Source of the DNA: CBDAKK01 sp965216965
Lineage (GTDB): Bacteria > Spirochaetota > Spirochaetia > WTKD01 > G963693115
Assembly: GCA_965216965.1 (NCBI GenBank)
Contig: CBDCGX010000029.1
Location: 1-24,418 of the forward strand
Length of the DNA: 24,418 nt
Direction of reading: 5' to 3'
Shown here: piece after piece, positions 16,412-23,493 of the stretch
Position numbering within the stretch: the stretch's first letter is position 1
Layout of the letters: every line of letters begins with the position of its first letter
Notes under the pieces: model-generated
The model's database searches: none
What the model saw: the letters and a program-made list of their open reading frames with translations, nothing else
Told to the model about the DNA's origin: nothing
Translations under genes and position numbers: made by a program

Positions 16412-17182
16412 TTACTGTAATAAATTATCTATAAATGTGTCTACACATATAAGACCTTTATTTTTATCTTTTGTAGCAACAATCCATTCTGCTGCCATTA
16501 TTGCACCAAGAGCAAACCCTGTACGGCTCCGAGCACTATGAGATAGTTTTATAGTATCAAAATCACTATCGACTATTACTTCATGAAACCCTCTTTCGTA
16601 TCCTATTCTTTGAGATACCACAGAAAGTTGATGGTCTTGCATTGGAACATTCTCAGGAATAGTAGTAATAATATCTGTTTTACGGGATATTGAAGAGAGA
16701 ATTTTGTGGGCTGTCATAAGAGCTGTTCCAGATGGACGATCTTTTTTCTTATTGTGGTGTATTTCCCATACTCCTATGTCGTAATATGGAAGATTGTTTA
16801 TAAAACACGCAAGTTTTTCAGAAAGACGAGCAAAAACATGTGCTCCTATAGAAAAGTTTGCTCCATATACGGAAGAAGTAGAATATTTCTCTATTATTTT
16901 TGACACGTTTTTGATATCACTGTCCCATCCCGTAGAACCTATAATTGAGGGAAGATGATGAGAAGCATAAACACTTGCATTGGGCTTTACTGCATTGGCA
17001 AGCGAAAATTCAATAATAACGTCTGTATCGTTCCATAGGGTCTCATTTATATCGGTAATAGTGTTATGTGATGAATCGGGAGAATGAGGATCAACAGTGA
17101 AGGAAATTGAATGGTTTCGCTTTTTTGATTCTATTTTAATTTCATGCCCCATTCTGCCATATCCTATAATTCCAATACGCAT
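16412..17182 (-). CDS. dapB: 4-hydroxy-tetrahydrodipicolinate reductase
   Basis: DapB reduces the DapA product with NAD(P)H. The protein is 256 residues, slightly shorter than E. coli DapB. The N-terminal dinucleotide motif is IGIIGYGRMGHEI, followed by VIIEFS, GSTGWD and YGANFSIGAHVF. The substrate motif EIHHNKKKDRPSGTA holds the catalytic His142-His143 and Lys146. The C-terminal block HSARSRTGFALGA is typical. An AAGGAG ribosome binding site overlaps the pta stop codon, 9 nt upstream, so translation is probably coupled to pta. The pairing with dapA is usual; linkage to pta is less so. Confidence 0.96.
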   Translation of the reverse strand: MRIGIIGYGRMGHEIKIESKKRNHSISFTVDPHSPDSSHNTITDINETLWNDTDVIIEFSLANAVKPNASVYASHHLPSIIGSTGWDSDIKNVSKIIEKYSTSSVYGANFSIGAHVFARLSEKLACFINNLPYYDIGVWEIHHNKKKDRPSGTALMTAHKILSSISRKTDIITTIPENVPMQDHQLSVVSQRIGYERGFHEVIVDSDFDTIKLSHSARSRTGFALGAIMAAEWIVATKDKNKGLICVDTFIDNLLQ

Positions 17183-17191
17183 ATTTTCTCC

Positions 17192-18205
17192 TTATATTTG
17201 CCTTTCTTGACAGAGTGTGACTGCACTGCTTATGATTATTTCTTTTTCTGAACATCCTCGAGAAAGGTCACTTATTGGTGCTGATAAACCTTGTATAAAA
17301 GGCCCGTATGCTTTAGCTTTTCCAATTTGTTGAGCTATTTTATAGCCTATATTTCCCGAAGAAAGGTCTGGGAATATAAATACATTTGCTTTACCCGCAA
17401 CTGGTGATAGTGGAGCTTTTGATTGAGCAACACGGGGATTTATTGCTGCATCAAATTGGAGTTCGCCATCTATTTTTAATGAAGGATCATGGTGTTTGAC
17501 TCGCTTTGTAGCTTCTATAACTTTTTCAACTTCTTCATGATTAGCAGATCCTTTTGTTGAGAATGATAGCATTGCTATTTGAGGGTCTACTCCCAATAAT
17601 GTTTTGCATGATTGGGCTGCGTTAATAGCAATATATGAAAGCTCTTCTGCTGTTGGTTTTGGAATTATAGCACAGTCAGAAAATATAAAAAGCTCATCTG
17701 TATCAGATTTATAATTATGTACTTCTATTACAAAATACGATGACACTATCTTGCTGTGAGGAGAGCATTTTATAATTCTTAATGCAGCCCGCAATACATC
17801 CGCGGTAGTAGTGCATGCTCCCGCAATCATGGCATGTACTTGTTTCTTTTTCACCATCATTGCGGCAAATTGGATAGGATATACTATATTTTTAAGTGCT
17901 TCTTCTTCTGTCATTCCCTTTGCTTTTCGAAGTTCATAGAGTATATGTGCATATTCTAATTTTTTAGAGTGGAAAGAAGGGTCAATTATGAGTACAGAAG
18001 AATGCTTCAAAAGCAAAGAACAATTATTTTCTTTTATTTTTTGAGTAATGATATTTTTATTTCCCAAAAGAATAAGATTGCTTACGGTGTTTTGTCTTAT
18101 GAGAGTGTGTGCTGCTTTTATAATCCGTACATCATGTGCTTCGGGTAATATAATACTTCTCTGTAGTGATTTTGCTTTTTGTATTATATCTTCTGAGAAG
18201 CTCAT
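17192..18205 (-). CDS. pta: Phosphate acetyltransferase
   Basis: Pta interconverts acetyl-CoA and acetyl phosphate, used with acetate kinase to make ATP during fermentation. It is the short form (337 residues) consisting of the catalytic domain only. Signatures are ILPEAHDVRIIKAA near residue 20, AMIAGACTTTADVLRAAL, AMLSFSTKGSA, DGELQFDAAINP, FPDLSSGNIGYKIAQQ and the terminal LSAPISDLSRGCS. No ackA is nearby. The AgaA reaction releases acetate, which Pta with AckA could use, but that link is speculative. It leads the pta-dapB-dapA operon. A TATAAT lies only 6 nt before its ATG, inside a 14-bp inverted repeat. Confidence 0.95.
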   Translation of the reverse strand: MSFSEDIIQKAKSLQRSIILPEAHDVRIIKAAHTLIRQNTVSNLILLGNKNIITQKIKENNCSLLLKHSSVLIIDPSFHSKKLEYAHILYELRKAKGMTEEEALKNIVYPIQFAAMMVKKKQVHAMIAGACTTTADVLRAALRIIKCSPHSKIVSSYFVIEVHNYKSDTDELFIFSDCAIIPKPTAEELSYIAINAAQSCKTLLGVDPQIAMLSFSTKGSANHEEVEKVIEATKRVKHHDPSLKIDGELQFDAAINPRVAQSKAPLSPVAGKANVFIFPDLSSGNIGYKIAQQIGKAKAYGPFIQGLSAPISDLSRGCSEKEIIISSAVTLCQERQI

Positions 18206-18206
18206 G

Positions 18207-18244
18207 TATACATTATAAAAGTTTTTTAGTTTTTATAATGTATA
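18207..18244. promoter_or_regulatory. Perfect 14-bp inverted repeat between divergent pta and tyrA
   Basis: TATACATTATAAAA (18207-18220) is exactly complementary to TTTTATAATGTATA (18231-18244) across a 10-nt spacer. Each arm contains a TATAAT pointing outward: 18217-18212 towards pta and 18234-18239 towards tyrA. It could be a symmetric divergent promoter, an operator, or an RNA hairpin. The arms are almost pure A/T but a perfect 14-nt match is more than expected by chance in so short a gap. Confidence 0.55.
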
Positions 18245-18290
18245 TTTTAAGTAGAGATAAAGTATAGGGAGATTGATACAATATAATATA

Positions 18291-19088
18291 ATGAATGACT
18301 TTACATTTTTTGCATCAGTTATAGGTTATGGAAGGTTTGGAAAATTATGGACTACTTTATTAAGCTCATATATTTCTTCACATAATCTTACATGTAGGAT
18401 AGGAGTGGTTGACTCGGCTACAATTACTAATGACCTGCCTAAAGATGCTCAAGTTGTTTCGCTAGAAGAAATATTGAAAGAATCAGATACTATATTTTTA
18501 TGTGTACCTATTTCTCAGGTTAAATTGCTTTTAGAAAACATTGCTCCTCAATTAGATAAAAATACGCTTATATGTGATACTTGTTCTGTTAAAATGAAAG
18601 TTGTTACGTGGATGAAAGACATACTTCCGGCTTCGCAGCCTATTATGGCAACCCATCCACTTTTTGGTCCAGATTCTTATAGAATTTCTACCCATAATTC
18701 CTGTACAAATACAGAAAATAAACATACAATAATAACACACCCTGTTGCTATAGACTCTAGTCGCTATGAGTATTGGAGGAAAATATTCTCTCATATGAAT
18801 CTTTCCTCTATAGAGCTGTCTCCCAAAGAACATGATCAACAAGCAGCATATAGCCAATGTCTAACTCATTTGTTAGGGAGAACGCTTAAAAAGCTTTCGC
18901 TTTCTAAGACAGCGGTGTCAACCAAAGGATATGAGGCACTTCTTGAGATAGTAGAACAAACATGCAGCGATACCATAACGCTTTTTAAAGATATGTATAT
19001 ATATAATACGTTCTCAGAAAAGATGCAAAAAGATTTTTTATATGTTTTGCACGAAACAATGAAAGAAGTTACTTCTGATTATAAATAG
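18291..19088 (+). CDS. Prephenate/arogenate dehydrogenase (TyrA), plant arogenate-dehydrogenase-like
   Basis: This enzyme of tyrosine biosynthesis oxidatively decarboxylates prephenate or arogenate. The protein is 265 residues from the ATG at 18291. An N-terminal dinucleotide fold VIGYGRFGKLW is followed by LCVPISQV, DTCSVKMKVV and MATHPLFGPDS. The C-terminal helical domain shows KEHDQQAAYSQCLTHLLGR and STKGYEALLEIVEQTCSD then LFKDMYIYN. This last block closely recalls plant-type arogenate dehydrogenases rather than the TyrA of E. coli. The TTG at 18273 would add six residues, but it lies directly against the GGGAGA and the family N-terminus does not need them. No other aromatic biosynthesis gene is nearby. 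Substrate preference is unknown. Confidence 0.85.
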   Translation: MNDFTFFASVIGYGRFGKLWTTLLSSYISSHNLTCRIGVVDSATITNDLPKDAQVVSLEEILKESDTIFLCVPISQVKLLLENIAPQLDKNTLICDTCSVKMKVVTWMKDILPASQPIMATHPLFGPDSYRISTHNSCTNTENKHTIITHPVAIDSSRYEYWRKIFSHMNLSSIELSPKEHDQQAAYSQCLTHLLGRTLKKLSLSKTAVSTKGYEALLEIVEQTCSDTITLFKDMYIYNTFSEKMQKDFLYVLHETMKEVTSDYK

Positions 19089-19135
19089 TTTAAAAAAATT
19101 ATAGTAAAATAGCAGAAAAAAATTATGTAAGTGTA

Positions 19136-19141
19136 TATAAT
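19136..19141 (+). promoter_or_regulatory. -10 hexamer 7 nt before the bactofilin start
   Basis: TATAAT is followed by ATAGAAA and then the ATG at 19149. There is no ribosome binding site, so a leaderless transcript is likely if this promoter is real. Confidence 0.4.
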
Positions 19142-19148
19142 ATAGAAA

Positions 19149-19538
19149 ATGGTATCAAATAAATATGAATACATAGAAGAAAATGAATTTGCAACTCTTT
19201 TAGCATCTGATGTGGAAATATCAGGAGTTCTTGAAGCACAAGAATCTCTTCTGATTCAGGGAAATGTAGAAAGTAGCAAGGTAAATGGAACACTTGTTGT
19301 TGTAGAAAAAAGGGGGAAAATAGTAGGGAAGATCAAAGTCCGATATTTAGTAGTATCGGGCCTAGTTAATGGAGAAATGATAGCTCATGGAAATTTACAC
19401 GTTCTTAAAGATGGAGAGGTTCGAGGCACTGCGGAATCTTCAGTGTTTATTGTAGATGACGGAGGAAAACTTAACTGTAAATGCCAAATGATTACTCTAC
19501 AAGTTAAAAAAGATAAGGATCAAAATAATGCTTCGTAA
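19149..19538 (+). CDS. Bactofilin (polymer-forming cytoskeletal protein)
   Basis: Bactofilins self-assemble into cytoskeletal filaments that scaffold cell-wall enzymes and set cell shape. The protein has 129 residues and no transmembrane segment. The core, about residues 20-118, shows the short beta-helix repeats of the family: VEISGVLEAQESLLIQGNVE, VNGTLVVVEKRGKIVGKI, LVVSGLVNGEMIAHGNLHVL and SSVFIVDDGGKLNCKC. The N- and C-terminal tails are short and charged. Its end overlaps the next gene by 11 nt, so the two are translated together and a functional link to the TPR protein is likely. Confidence 0.88.
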   Translation: MVSNKYEYIEENEFATLLASDVEISGVLEAQESLLIQGNVESSKVNGTLVVVEKRGKIVGKIKVRYLVVSGLVNGEMIAHGNLHVLKDGEVRGTAESSVFIVDDGGKLNCKCQMITLQVKKDKDQNNAS

Positions 19539-20148
19539 GTGTTTTTTCATGGTTTTTATATTATTGTATGGAATATTTATTTTGGGGTATACACAACAAA
19601 GAATTATTTCTCCTTATACATATTATAAACAAGGAAATTATAGAGCAGCTATAAAAGAAGCAGATAAACTCATTGCTAAAGATAAAGAGAATGTATCTGC
19701 GTATGCGGTAAAAGGCTGGTCATATCTTTCTCTTTCCCAATGGAAAAATGCCCTTAAAGCTGGGCTAGACGCGTATAAATTTACTAAATCTGATCGGAGA
19801 ATTATAGAGGTTATAGGGGAGGCGTATTATGAGCTTGAAGAATATGATAAGGCTTTATTATATTTTAATAAGTATCTTCGTATTGCTCCAAATGGGCAGT
19901 TAAAAGCATGGGTGTATTATTTTGTTGGAATGATTTATTTTAAAAAGGAAAAATATAGAAAATCAGATATTGCATTGAGTACTGCTGTATATTTTGATGA
20001 TACTCGGTTAAGATGGATCTTAGATCTTGCAAAGGTACAAGAATTAAGGGGAAACAAAGAAGATGCTCTTTCTACGTATAAGCGAATCCTTGTGCGAGAT
20101 AAAGAGAATAATGAGGCTAAAAATGCTATTAAGCGTTTAAATGGATAG
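19528..20148 (+). CDS. Secreted or membrane-anchored TPR protein
   Basis: The protein has 206 residues. The first 22 form a hydrophobic signal or anchor (basic MLRK, then MVFILLYGIFILGY). The rest is built of tetratricopeptide repeats, seen as YYKQGNYRAAIKEADKLI (about residues 32-49), GWSYLSLSQWKNALKAGLDA, GEAYYELEEYDKALLYFNKY, GMIYFKKEKYRKSDIALSTA and GNKEDALSTYKRIL. It is a protein-interaction scaffold, probably periplasmic. It is translationally coupled to the bactofilin (11-nt overlap). The last codons and stop form the first copy of a direct repeat that extends into the intergenic region. Confidence 0.85.
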   Translation: MLRKCFFMVFILLYGIFILGYTQQRIISPYTYYKQGNYRAAIKEADKLIAKDKENVSAYAVKGWSYLSLSQWKNALKAGLDAYKFTKSDRRIIEVIGEAYYELEEYDKALLYFNKYLRIAPNGQLKAWVYYFVGMIYFKKEKYRKSDIALSTAVYFDDTRLRWILDLAKVQELRGNKEDALSTYKRILVRDKENNEAKNAIKRLNG

Positions 20149-20235
20149 TTGTTTAGTTGTAGATATTGGGTAATAAAAAATTGTCTACGGTCTACGCGTT
20201 TAAATGGATAGTTGTTTAGTTGTAGATATTGGGTA
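20133..20235 (+). repeat. Partial tandem duplication at the 3' end of the TPR gene
   Basis: The 40-nt segment at 20133-20172 recurs exactly at 20196-20235, an offset of 63 nt. The first copy holds the TPR gene's last codons and TAG stop, and the second lies in the spacer before the tRNAs. The 23-nt linker contains a small internal repeat (GTCTAC, GGTCTACG). This looks like a recent tandem duplication with an incomplete second unit. Confidence 0.85.
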
Positions 20236-20283
20236 GGTATATTATTTTTCTGAGTAAGTATAGAAATAAAAAATGTTTTTCTA

Positions 20284-20289
20284 TATAAT
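20284..20289 (+). promoter_or_regulatory. Candidate -10 of the tRNA promoter
   Basis: TATAAT lies about 27 nt upstream of tRNA-Glu, a sensible distance for a tRNA leader. No good -35 was found. Confidence 0.3.
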
Positions 20290-20315
20290 AAAAGCTACAT
20301 ACTTATTGCTTATAA

Positions 20316-20387
20316 GTCTCCTTCGTCTAGTGGTTAGGACCCAGGATTTTCATTCCTGTAACAGGGGTTCAAGTCCCCTAGGAGATA
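20316..20387 (+). tRNA. tRNA-Glu (UUC)
   Basis: A complete cloverleaf can be drawn. Acceptor arms are GTCTCCT and AGGAGAT, with a G:U at the end. The anticodon stem CAGGA/TCCTG encloses TTTTCAT with anticodon TTC, and the T-arm is AGGGG-TTCAAGT-CCCCT. The discriminator is A and CCA is not encoded, so it must be added after transcription. Confidence 0.93.
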
Positions 20388-20395
20388 GAAAAATT

Positions 20396-20468
20396 GGGCC
20401 GCTAGCTCAGTTGGTAGAGCAACGCCCTTTTAAGGCGCAGGTCACTGGTTCGAGCCCAGTGCGGCTCA
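20396..20468 (+). tRNA. tRNA-Lys (UUU)
   Basis: Acceptor arms are GGGCCGC and GCGGCTC (one G:U). The D-arm is GCTC...GAGC, the anticodon loop CTTTTAA gives TTT, and the T-arm is ACTGG-TTCGAGC-CCAGT. The anticodon stem ACGCC/GGCGC has an A-C mismatch at its outer pair. CCA is not encoded. It starts 8 nt after tRNA-Glu, and the pair is presumably one transcript. Confidence 0.93.
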
Positions 20469-20490
20469 AGATTTTTCTTAAAAGTATATA

Positions 20491-21723
20491 ATGATGAGAT
20501 TTTTTTTCTTACTTGTTATTATCTTAGGTATGCTTATAGTCTTCTCGTGTGAGAGCTATAGGGTTTTGCTTGAAAAAGAGTATTTTGCTAAAGCAGAACA
20601 GCTATATAAAGAAGAGAAGCATTCTGAGGCATTGGAAGTATATAAAAGCATTAATGCCCTTTCTAAAAGGGATACTGTTACATTTAGAATTATTGAATTA
20701 CTTATAATTAATAAAGACTTTAGTAAAGCTAAAGGTCTTCTTAAACATCTGTCAAGAAAAGATAAACAAAACATATTAGTTAAAGAACTTTATGCGTATT
20801 GGTATCTTTCAAATGGTAATATTGATGAGGCAGAGCTACGATATAAGAAGATATTAGAAGAAGATAAATCTACAGAAAGATTGAGAGTATATGCAAATCT
20901 TGCAATAATATATGCAAAAAAAAATAATAACAAAGAAGCCTTGTATTACTTTAGACGCATATCTAATTGGGATATAATTCCAATAAAAATAGTCAACGCA
21001 TATTTAGATATACTTTTCGCTACACTTGAACAAGAGACAAAAAAAGAAGTGCTAAAAGAAGAGCAAAAAGTAAATGCAAATGATGGTGGGGAGAATGTAG
21101 TGGAAGATAAGAATATTGAGGATAATATGCCATCGCAACAAATCACAATAAATGAATTAAATAAAATTCTAAGTATATTGAATGATGCTTATAATCAAGG
21201 AAGAGTAGATGCTCAAGAAATTATACGTGTAGCAAAAAAGTTTCATGAAAATAAAAAATATAAGCAAGCATTTTCTTTATATCGAAATATCAATCAAGAA
21301 GAACAAGAAGATCAGGGAATTGCTTTAAAAATAAACACATATTTTTTAATGACAGATATGCTTTTTAAGGAAGAATATAAAGATACAGGCGAACAGTCTT
21401 TTTTAGCAATGACACGTTATCTAGATCTTATTCTTCGGCTAATGTATGTGAATGAAAAGTTAAAAAAGAAGTATGAAAAGCAATTGGCATCTCTTATTAA
21501 TCTTTCTCCCACTAATATTTTCAAGAAAATGCTTGTTTCTTTGTATAATAAATACGATATTTCTATAGATAAAGAAGCCCTTTTACTCAATAATAAAGCT
21601 AAAGATAGCACGGAAGTTATTGCGGGAAAAAATAAAAACACAGATCCCAACCGTCCTTCTTTAGCATTAGAGAAAAATAATCCCAAGGCTGAGGATGTTC
21701 TTACAGGCGAGAGTAAGAATTAG
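20491..21723 (+). CDS. TPR lipoprotein
   Basis: This is a 410-residue protein with a lipoprotein signal (MMRFFFLLVIILGML then IVFSC, Cys20). TPR-like helices cover about residues 30-175: AEQLYKEEKHSEALEVYKSI, LIINKDFSKAKGLLKHL, LSNGNIDEAELRYKKIL and YAKKNNNKEALYYFRRI. A charged linker rich in E, K, N and D (about 185-215) precedes a second helical part with KKFHENKKYKQAFSLYRNI. The C-terminal 60 residues look disordered. The function is unknown; an envelope scaffold is a reasonable inference. The ATG is only 22 nt after tRNA-Lys with no terminator or ribosome binding site, so the mRNA may be released by 3' processing of the tRNA. The second ATG at 20494 is an alternative start. Confidence 0.82.
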   Translation: MMRFFFLLVIILGMLIVFSCESYRVLLEKEYFAKAEQLYKEEKHSEALEVYKSINALSKRDTVTFRIIELLIINKDFSKAKGLLKHLSRKDKQNILVKELYAYWYLSNGNIDEAELRYKKILEEDKSTERLRVYANLAIIYAKKNNNKEALYYFRRISNWDIIPIKIVNAYLDILFATLEQETKKEVLKEEQKVNANDGGENVVEDKNIEDNMPSQQITINELNKILSILNDAYNQGRVDAQEIIRVAKKFHENKKYKQAFSLYRNINQEEQEDQGIALKINTYFLMTDMLFKEEYKDTGEQSFLAMTRYLDLILRLMYVNEKLKKKYEKQLASLINLSPTNIFKKMLVSLYNKYDISIDKEALLLNNKAKDSTEVIAGKNKNTDPNRPSLALEKNNPKAEDVLTGESKN

Positions 21724-21725
21724 TA

Positions 21726-21748
21726 ACTCTTTTAAACAGAAGGGTTTT
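21726..21748 (+). terminator. Weak candidate terminator after the TPR lipoprotein gene
   Basis: ACTCTT (21726-21731) can pair with AAGGGT (21740-21745), with one wobble pair, over an 8-nt loop, followed by a short T-run. The stem is weak. It sits just after the stop and before the convergent exonuclease gene. Confidence 0.25.
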
Positions 21749-22514
21749 ATAGGGGGGGGGTTACAGAAAGTTGTATGGGACAATGGTCAGATCCCATTAT
21801 GTTTGTTAATATAGTGCTTTTTGAAATGTATTTCATAGCATATGTATTTACGCAGAAATAATCTATTCTCCATCCAACATTGTTTGTTCTTGCATTTGCT
21901 CTATATGACCACCATGTATATTTATGAGGAGAAGGGCAAAAATGTCTAAAAGTGTCTATGTATTTCGATTTTCCTAGAAAAGAGTTCATCCATTTTCGTT
22001 CTTCTGGAAGATAACCAGGGCTTTTTTCGTTTTCTTTTGGACGAGCGAGATCTATAGCTGTATGTGCAATATTATAATCTCCACAGAGTATAAGTGGTGT
22101 TTTTTTCTTAGTAAATCTATTACATAGAGAAAGTATCGCATCACAAAAAGATAGCTTATATTTGAGGCGTTTCCCTTCATCTTGGCTATTGGGAAAATAT
22201 GCATTAATGAGAGTGAATTTCTCTGTTTCTCCTATAAGTACTCGTCCTTCATTATCAAATTCTTTTAGATTCATATAGGACACACTCATTGGTATTTTAG
22301 TATATAGTGCAGTTCCGCTATATCCTTTTTTTTCAGAAGAACTCCAATAGCTTTGATACCCTTTTATATTTGTAAGATCATTTCTAAGTTGTTCTTGTTG
22401 GGCTTTTGTTTCTTGTATAGAGAAGATATCAGCATTAAGTTTTTTAAAAACATCTAAAAATCCTTTTTTAGATGCTGCTCGAATACCGTTTACATTCCAA
22501 CTTATAATTTTCAT
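21747..22514 (-). CDS. Exodeoxyribonuclease III / AP endonuclease
   Basis: This exonuclease III (ExoA/XthA) family enzyme cleaves DNA at abasic sites and degrades 3' ends in base-excision repair. The 255 residues cover the whole endonuclease/exonuclease/phosphatase fold. Motifs are ISWNVNGIRA at the N-terminus, IQETK (Glu35), YSGTALYTK, INAYFPNSQ, LCGDYNIAH (Asp146, Asn148), YTWWSYRANARTNNVGWRID (to Asp218) and MGSDHCPI (Asp243, His244). All catalytic residues are present. The last codons contain a C9 run (G9 on the plus strand) encoding the Pro-Pro before the final Leu. A TGC-TATACT extended -10 lies 7 nt upstream of the ATG in the 25-nt gap to the previous gene, so it may be transcribed alone as well as by read-through. 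Confidence 0.95.
   Translation of the reverse strand: MKIISWNVNGIRAASKKGFLDVFKKLNADIFSIQETKAQQEQLRNDLTNIKGYQSYWSSSEKKGYSGTALYTKIPMSVSYMNLKEFDNEGRVLIGETEKFTLINAYFPNSQDEGKRLKYKLSFCDAILSLCNRFTKKKTPLILCGDYNIAHTAIDLARPKENEKSPGYLPEERKWMNSFLGKSKYIDTFRHFCPSPHKYTWWSYRANARTNNVGWRIDYFCVNTYAMKYISKSTILTNIMGSDHCPIQLSVTPPL
21752..21760 (-). repeat. C9 homopolymer (G9 on plus strand) at the 3' end of the exonuclease gene
   Basis: This nine-base run, like the one in pgl, is unusual in AT-rich sequence. Slippage here would change only the last few residues of the exonuclease and its stop position. Confidence 0.8.
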
Positions 22515-22521
22515 ATTGTTA

Positions 22522-22527
22522 AGTATA
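22522..22527 (-). promoter_or_regulatory. Extended -10 element 7 nt before the exonuclease start
   Basis: On the minus strand TGC-TATACT-TAACAAT leads into the ATG. The TG dinucleotide makes this a better match than a bare hexamer. It implies a leaderless mRNA. Confidence 0.4.
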
Positions 22528-22539
22528 GCATATTTATTT

Positions 22540-23469
22540 CTATGGTGTTTTAGTATTTATTTTTTCTGATTGATGTACTATTTGAGCGTATGGTTTATTT
22601 ATTATAAAAAACACTTTTCCTTCTGTAATAAGGTTTTTAACACGAGGATTATCTAATATAAGGCAAGAATCGTTCTTTGAAACTATAACATCTGATGCTT
22701 TTTCGTCTGTAATGGCCATTGGGTAAATTATAAGCGGTAATATGCCAATGTCTTTGTAATAAAATTCTATATTTTTTTCATATACATATGTAAAAGGATA
22801 GGTGGTTTTGTCTTTAATATTTTTAAAGTATTCTGGTGTGTATACGGTAAATCCTTGAGGAGCAAAGACCTTAGGGATTATTTTTGGAATAAAAAAACTC
22901 TTTTTATTAGTATTTATGTTGTATGGTATTTTTTTATTTACCATAAAAATAAGAGCTGTGTAAGGGGAATTGTCTATTATTTTATAAATAGAAGTGCGTG
23001 GGGGAAAAGGAATAAAAGAAAGTTCAGAATATACGACTCCTTTTATGACTGTAGCAATATCTGTAACATATTCTAAAGTACTGCCAAATAGGTTATCATC
23101 GGGTATGTGTTGTAAGAGAGTGGTGTTTTTTTGCATTTCTATAAAAGATGATATTTGTTTATCTTGTTGTGTTATAAATTGAAAAAGAGTGTATTTACCC
23201 GAGGTTGGGAGTGTATTTATTATAAGTGATAGTGTTGTTGGGAGCGTATTATAAGCACTTTGATACATTATATTTTGTATGTCATAGATATTATTTTTAT
23301 TATCATCCCATGATATATGTATTTTTGTAGTGATTTTTTTCTGTTGCCAATCGGTTATAAAATATATCTTATCGGGGATAAGCTCTTTTTTGTTTGTTAT
23401 TATATCTTGTGTAAATGTGTTTTTTAGAGGAAGAAAAAGTAATAAAATGGATAAAATAAAGACAGGCAT
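22540..23469 (-). CDS. Secreted protein of unknown function
   Basis: I do not recognise this 309-residue protein. The first 20 residues form a signal peptide (MPVFILSILLLFLPLKNTFTQ) without a lipobox cysteine, so it is probably periplasmic or exported. The rest is polar and beta-rich, with no obvious membrane segment or known catalytic motif. Notable stretches are YSELSFIPFPPRTSIYKIID in the middle and, near the end, LPLIIYPMAITDEKASDVIV followed by LDNPRVKNLITEGKVFFII. It lies between the TPR gene and the exonuclease on the same strand, 24 nt from the former. TATAAT sits 12 nt before the ATG, so the leader would be very short. The only cysteine in the mature part is in the NDSCLILDN segment. 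Confidence 0.75.
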   Translation of the reverse strand: MPVFILSILLLFLPLKNTFTQDIITNKKELIPDKIYFITDWQQKKITTKIHISWDDNKNNIYDIQNIMYQSAYNTLPTTLSLIINTLPTSGKYTLFQFITQQDKQISSFIEMQKNTTLLQHIPDDNLFGSTLEYVTDIATVIKGVVYSELSFIPFPPRTSIYKIIDNSPYTALIFMVNKKIPYNINTNKKSFFIPKIIPKVFAPQGFTVYTPEYFKNIKDKTTYPFTYVYEKNIEFYYKDIGILPLIIYPMAITDEKASDVIVSKNDSCLILDNPRVKNLITEGKVFFIINKPYAQIVHQSEKINTKTP

Positions 23470-23493
23470 ACTCTAATACTTATTATACTTTAA

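Noticed and set aside
20273..20491. 72-codon plus-strand reading frame across the tRNAs, with the peptide LAQLVEQRPFKAQVTGSSPV
   Set aside because: It is the translation of tRNA-Lys and tRNA-Glu, a well-known spurious annotation.
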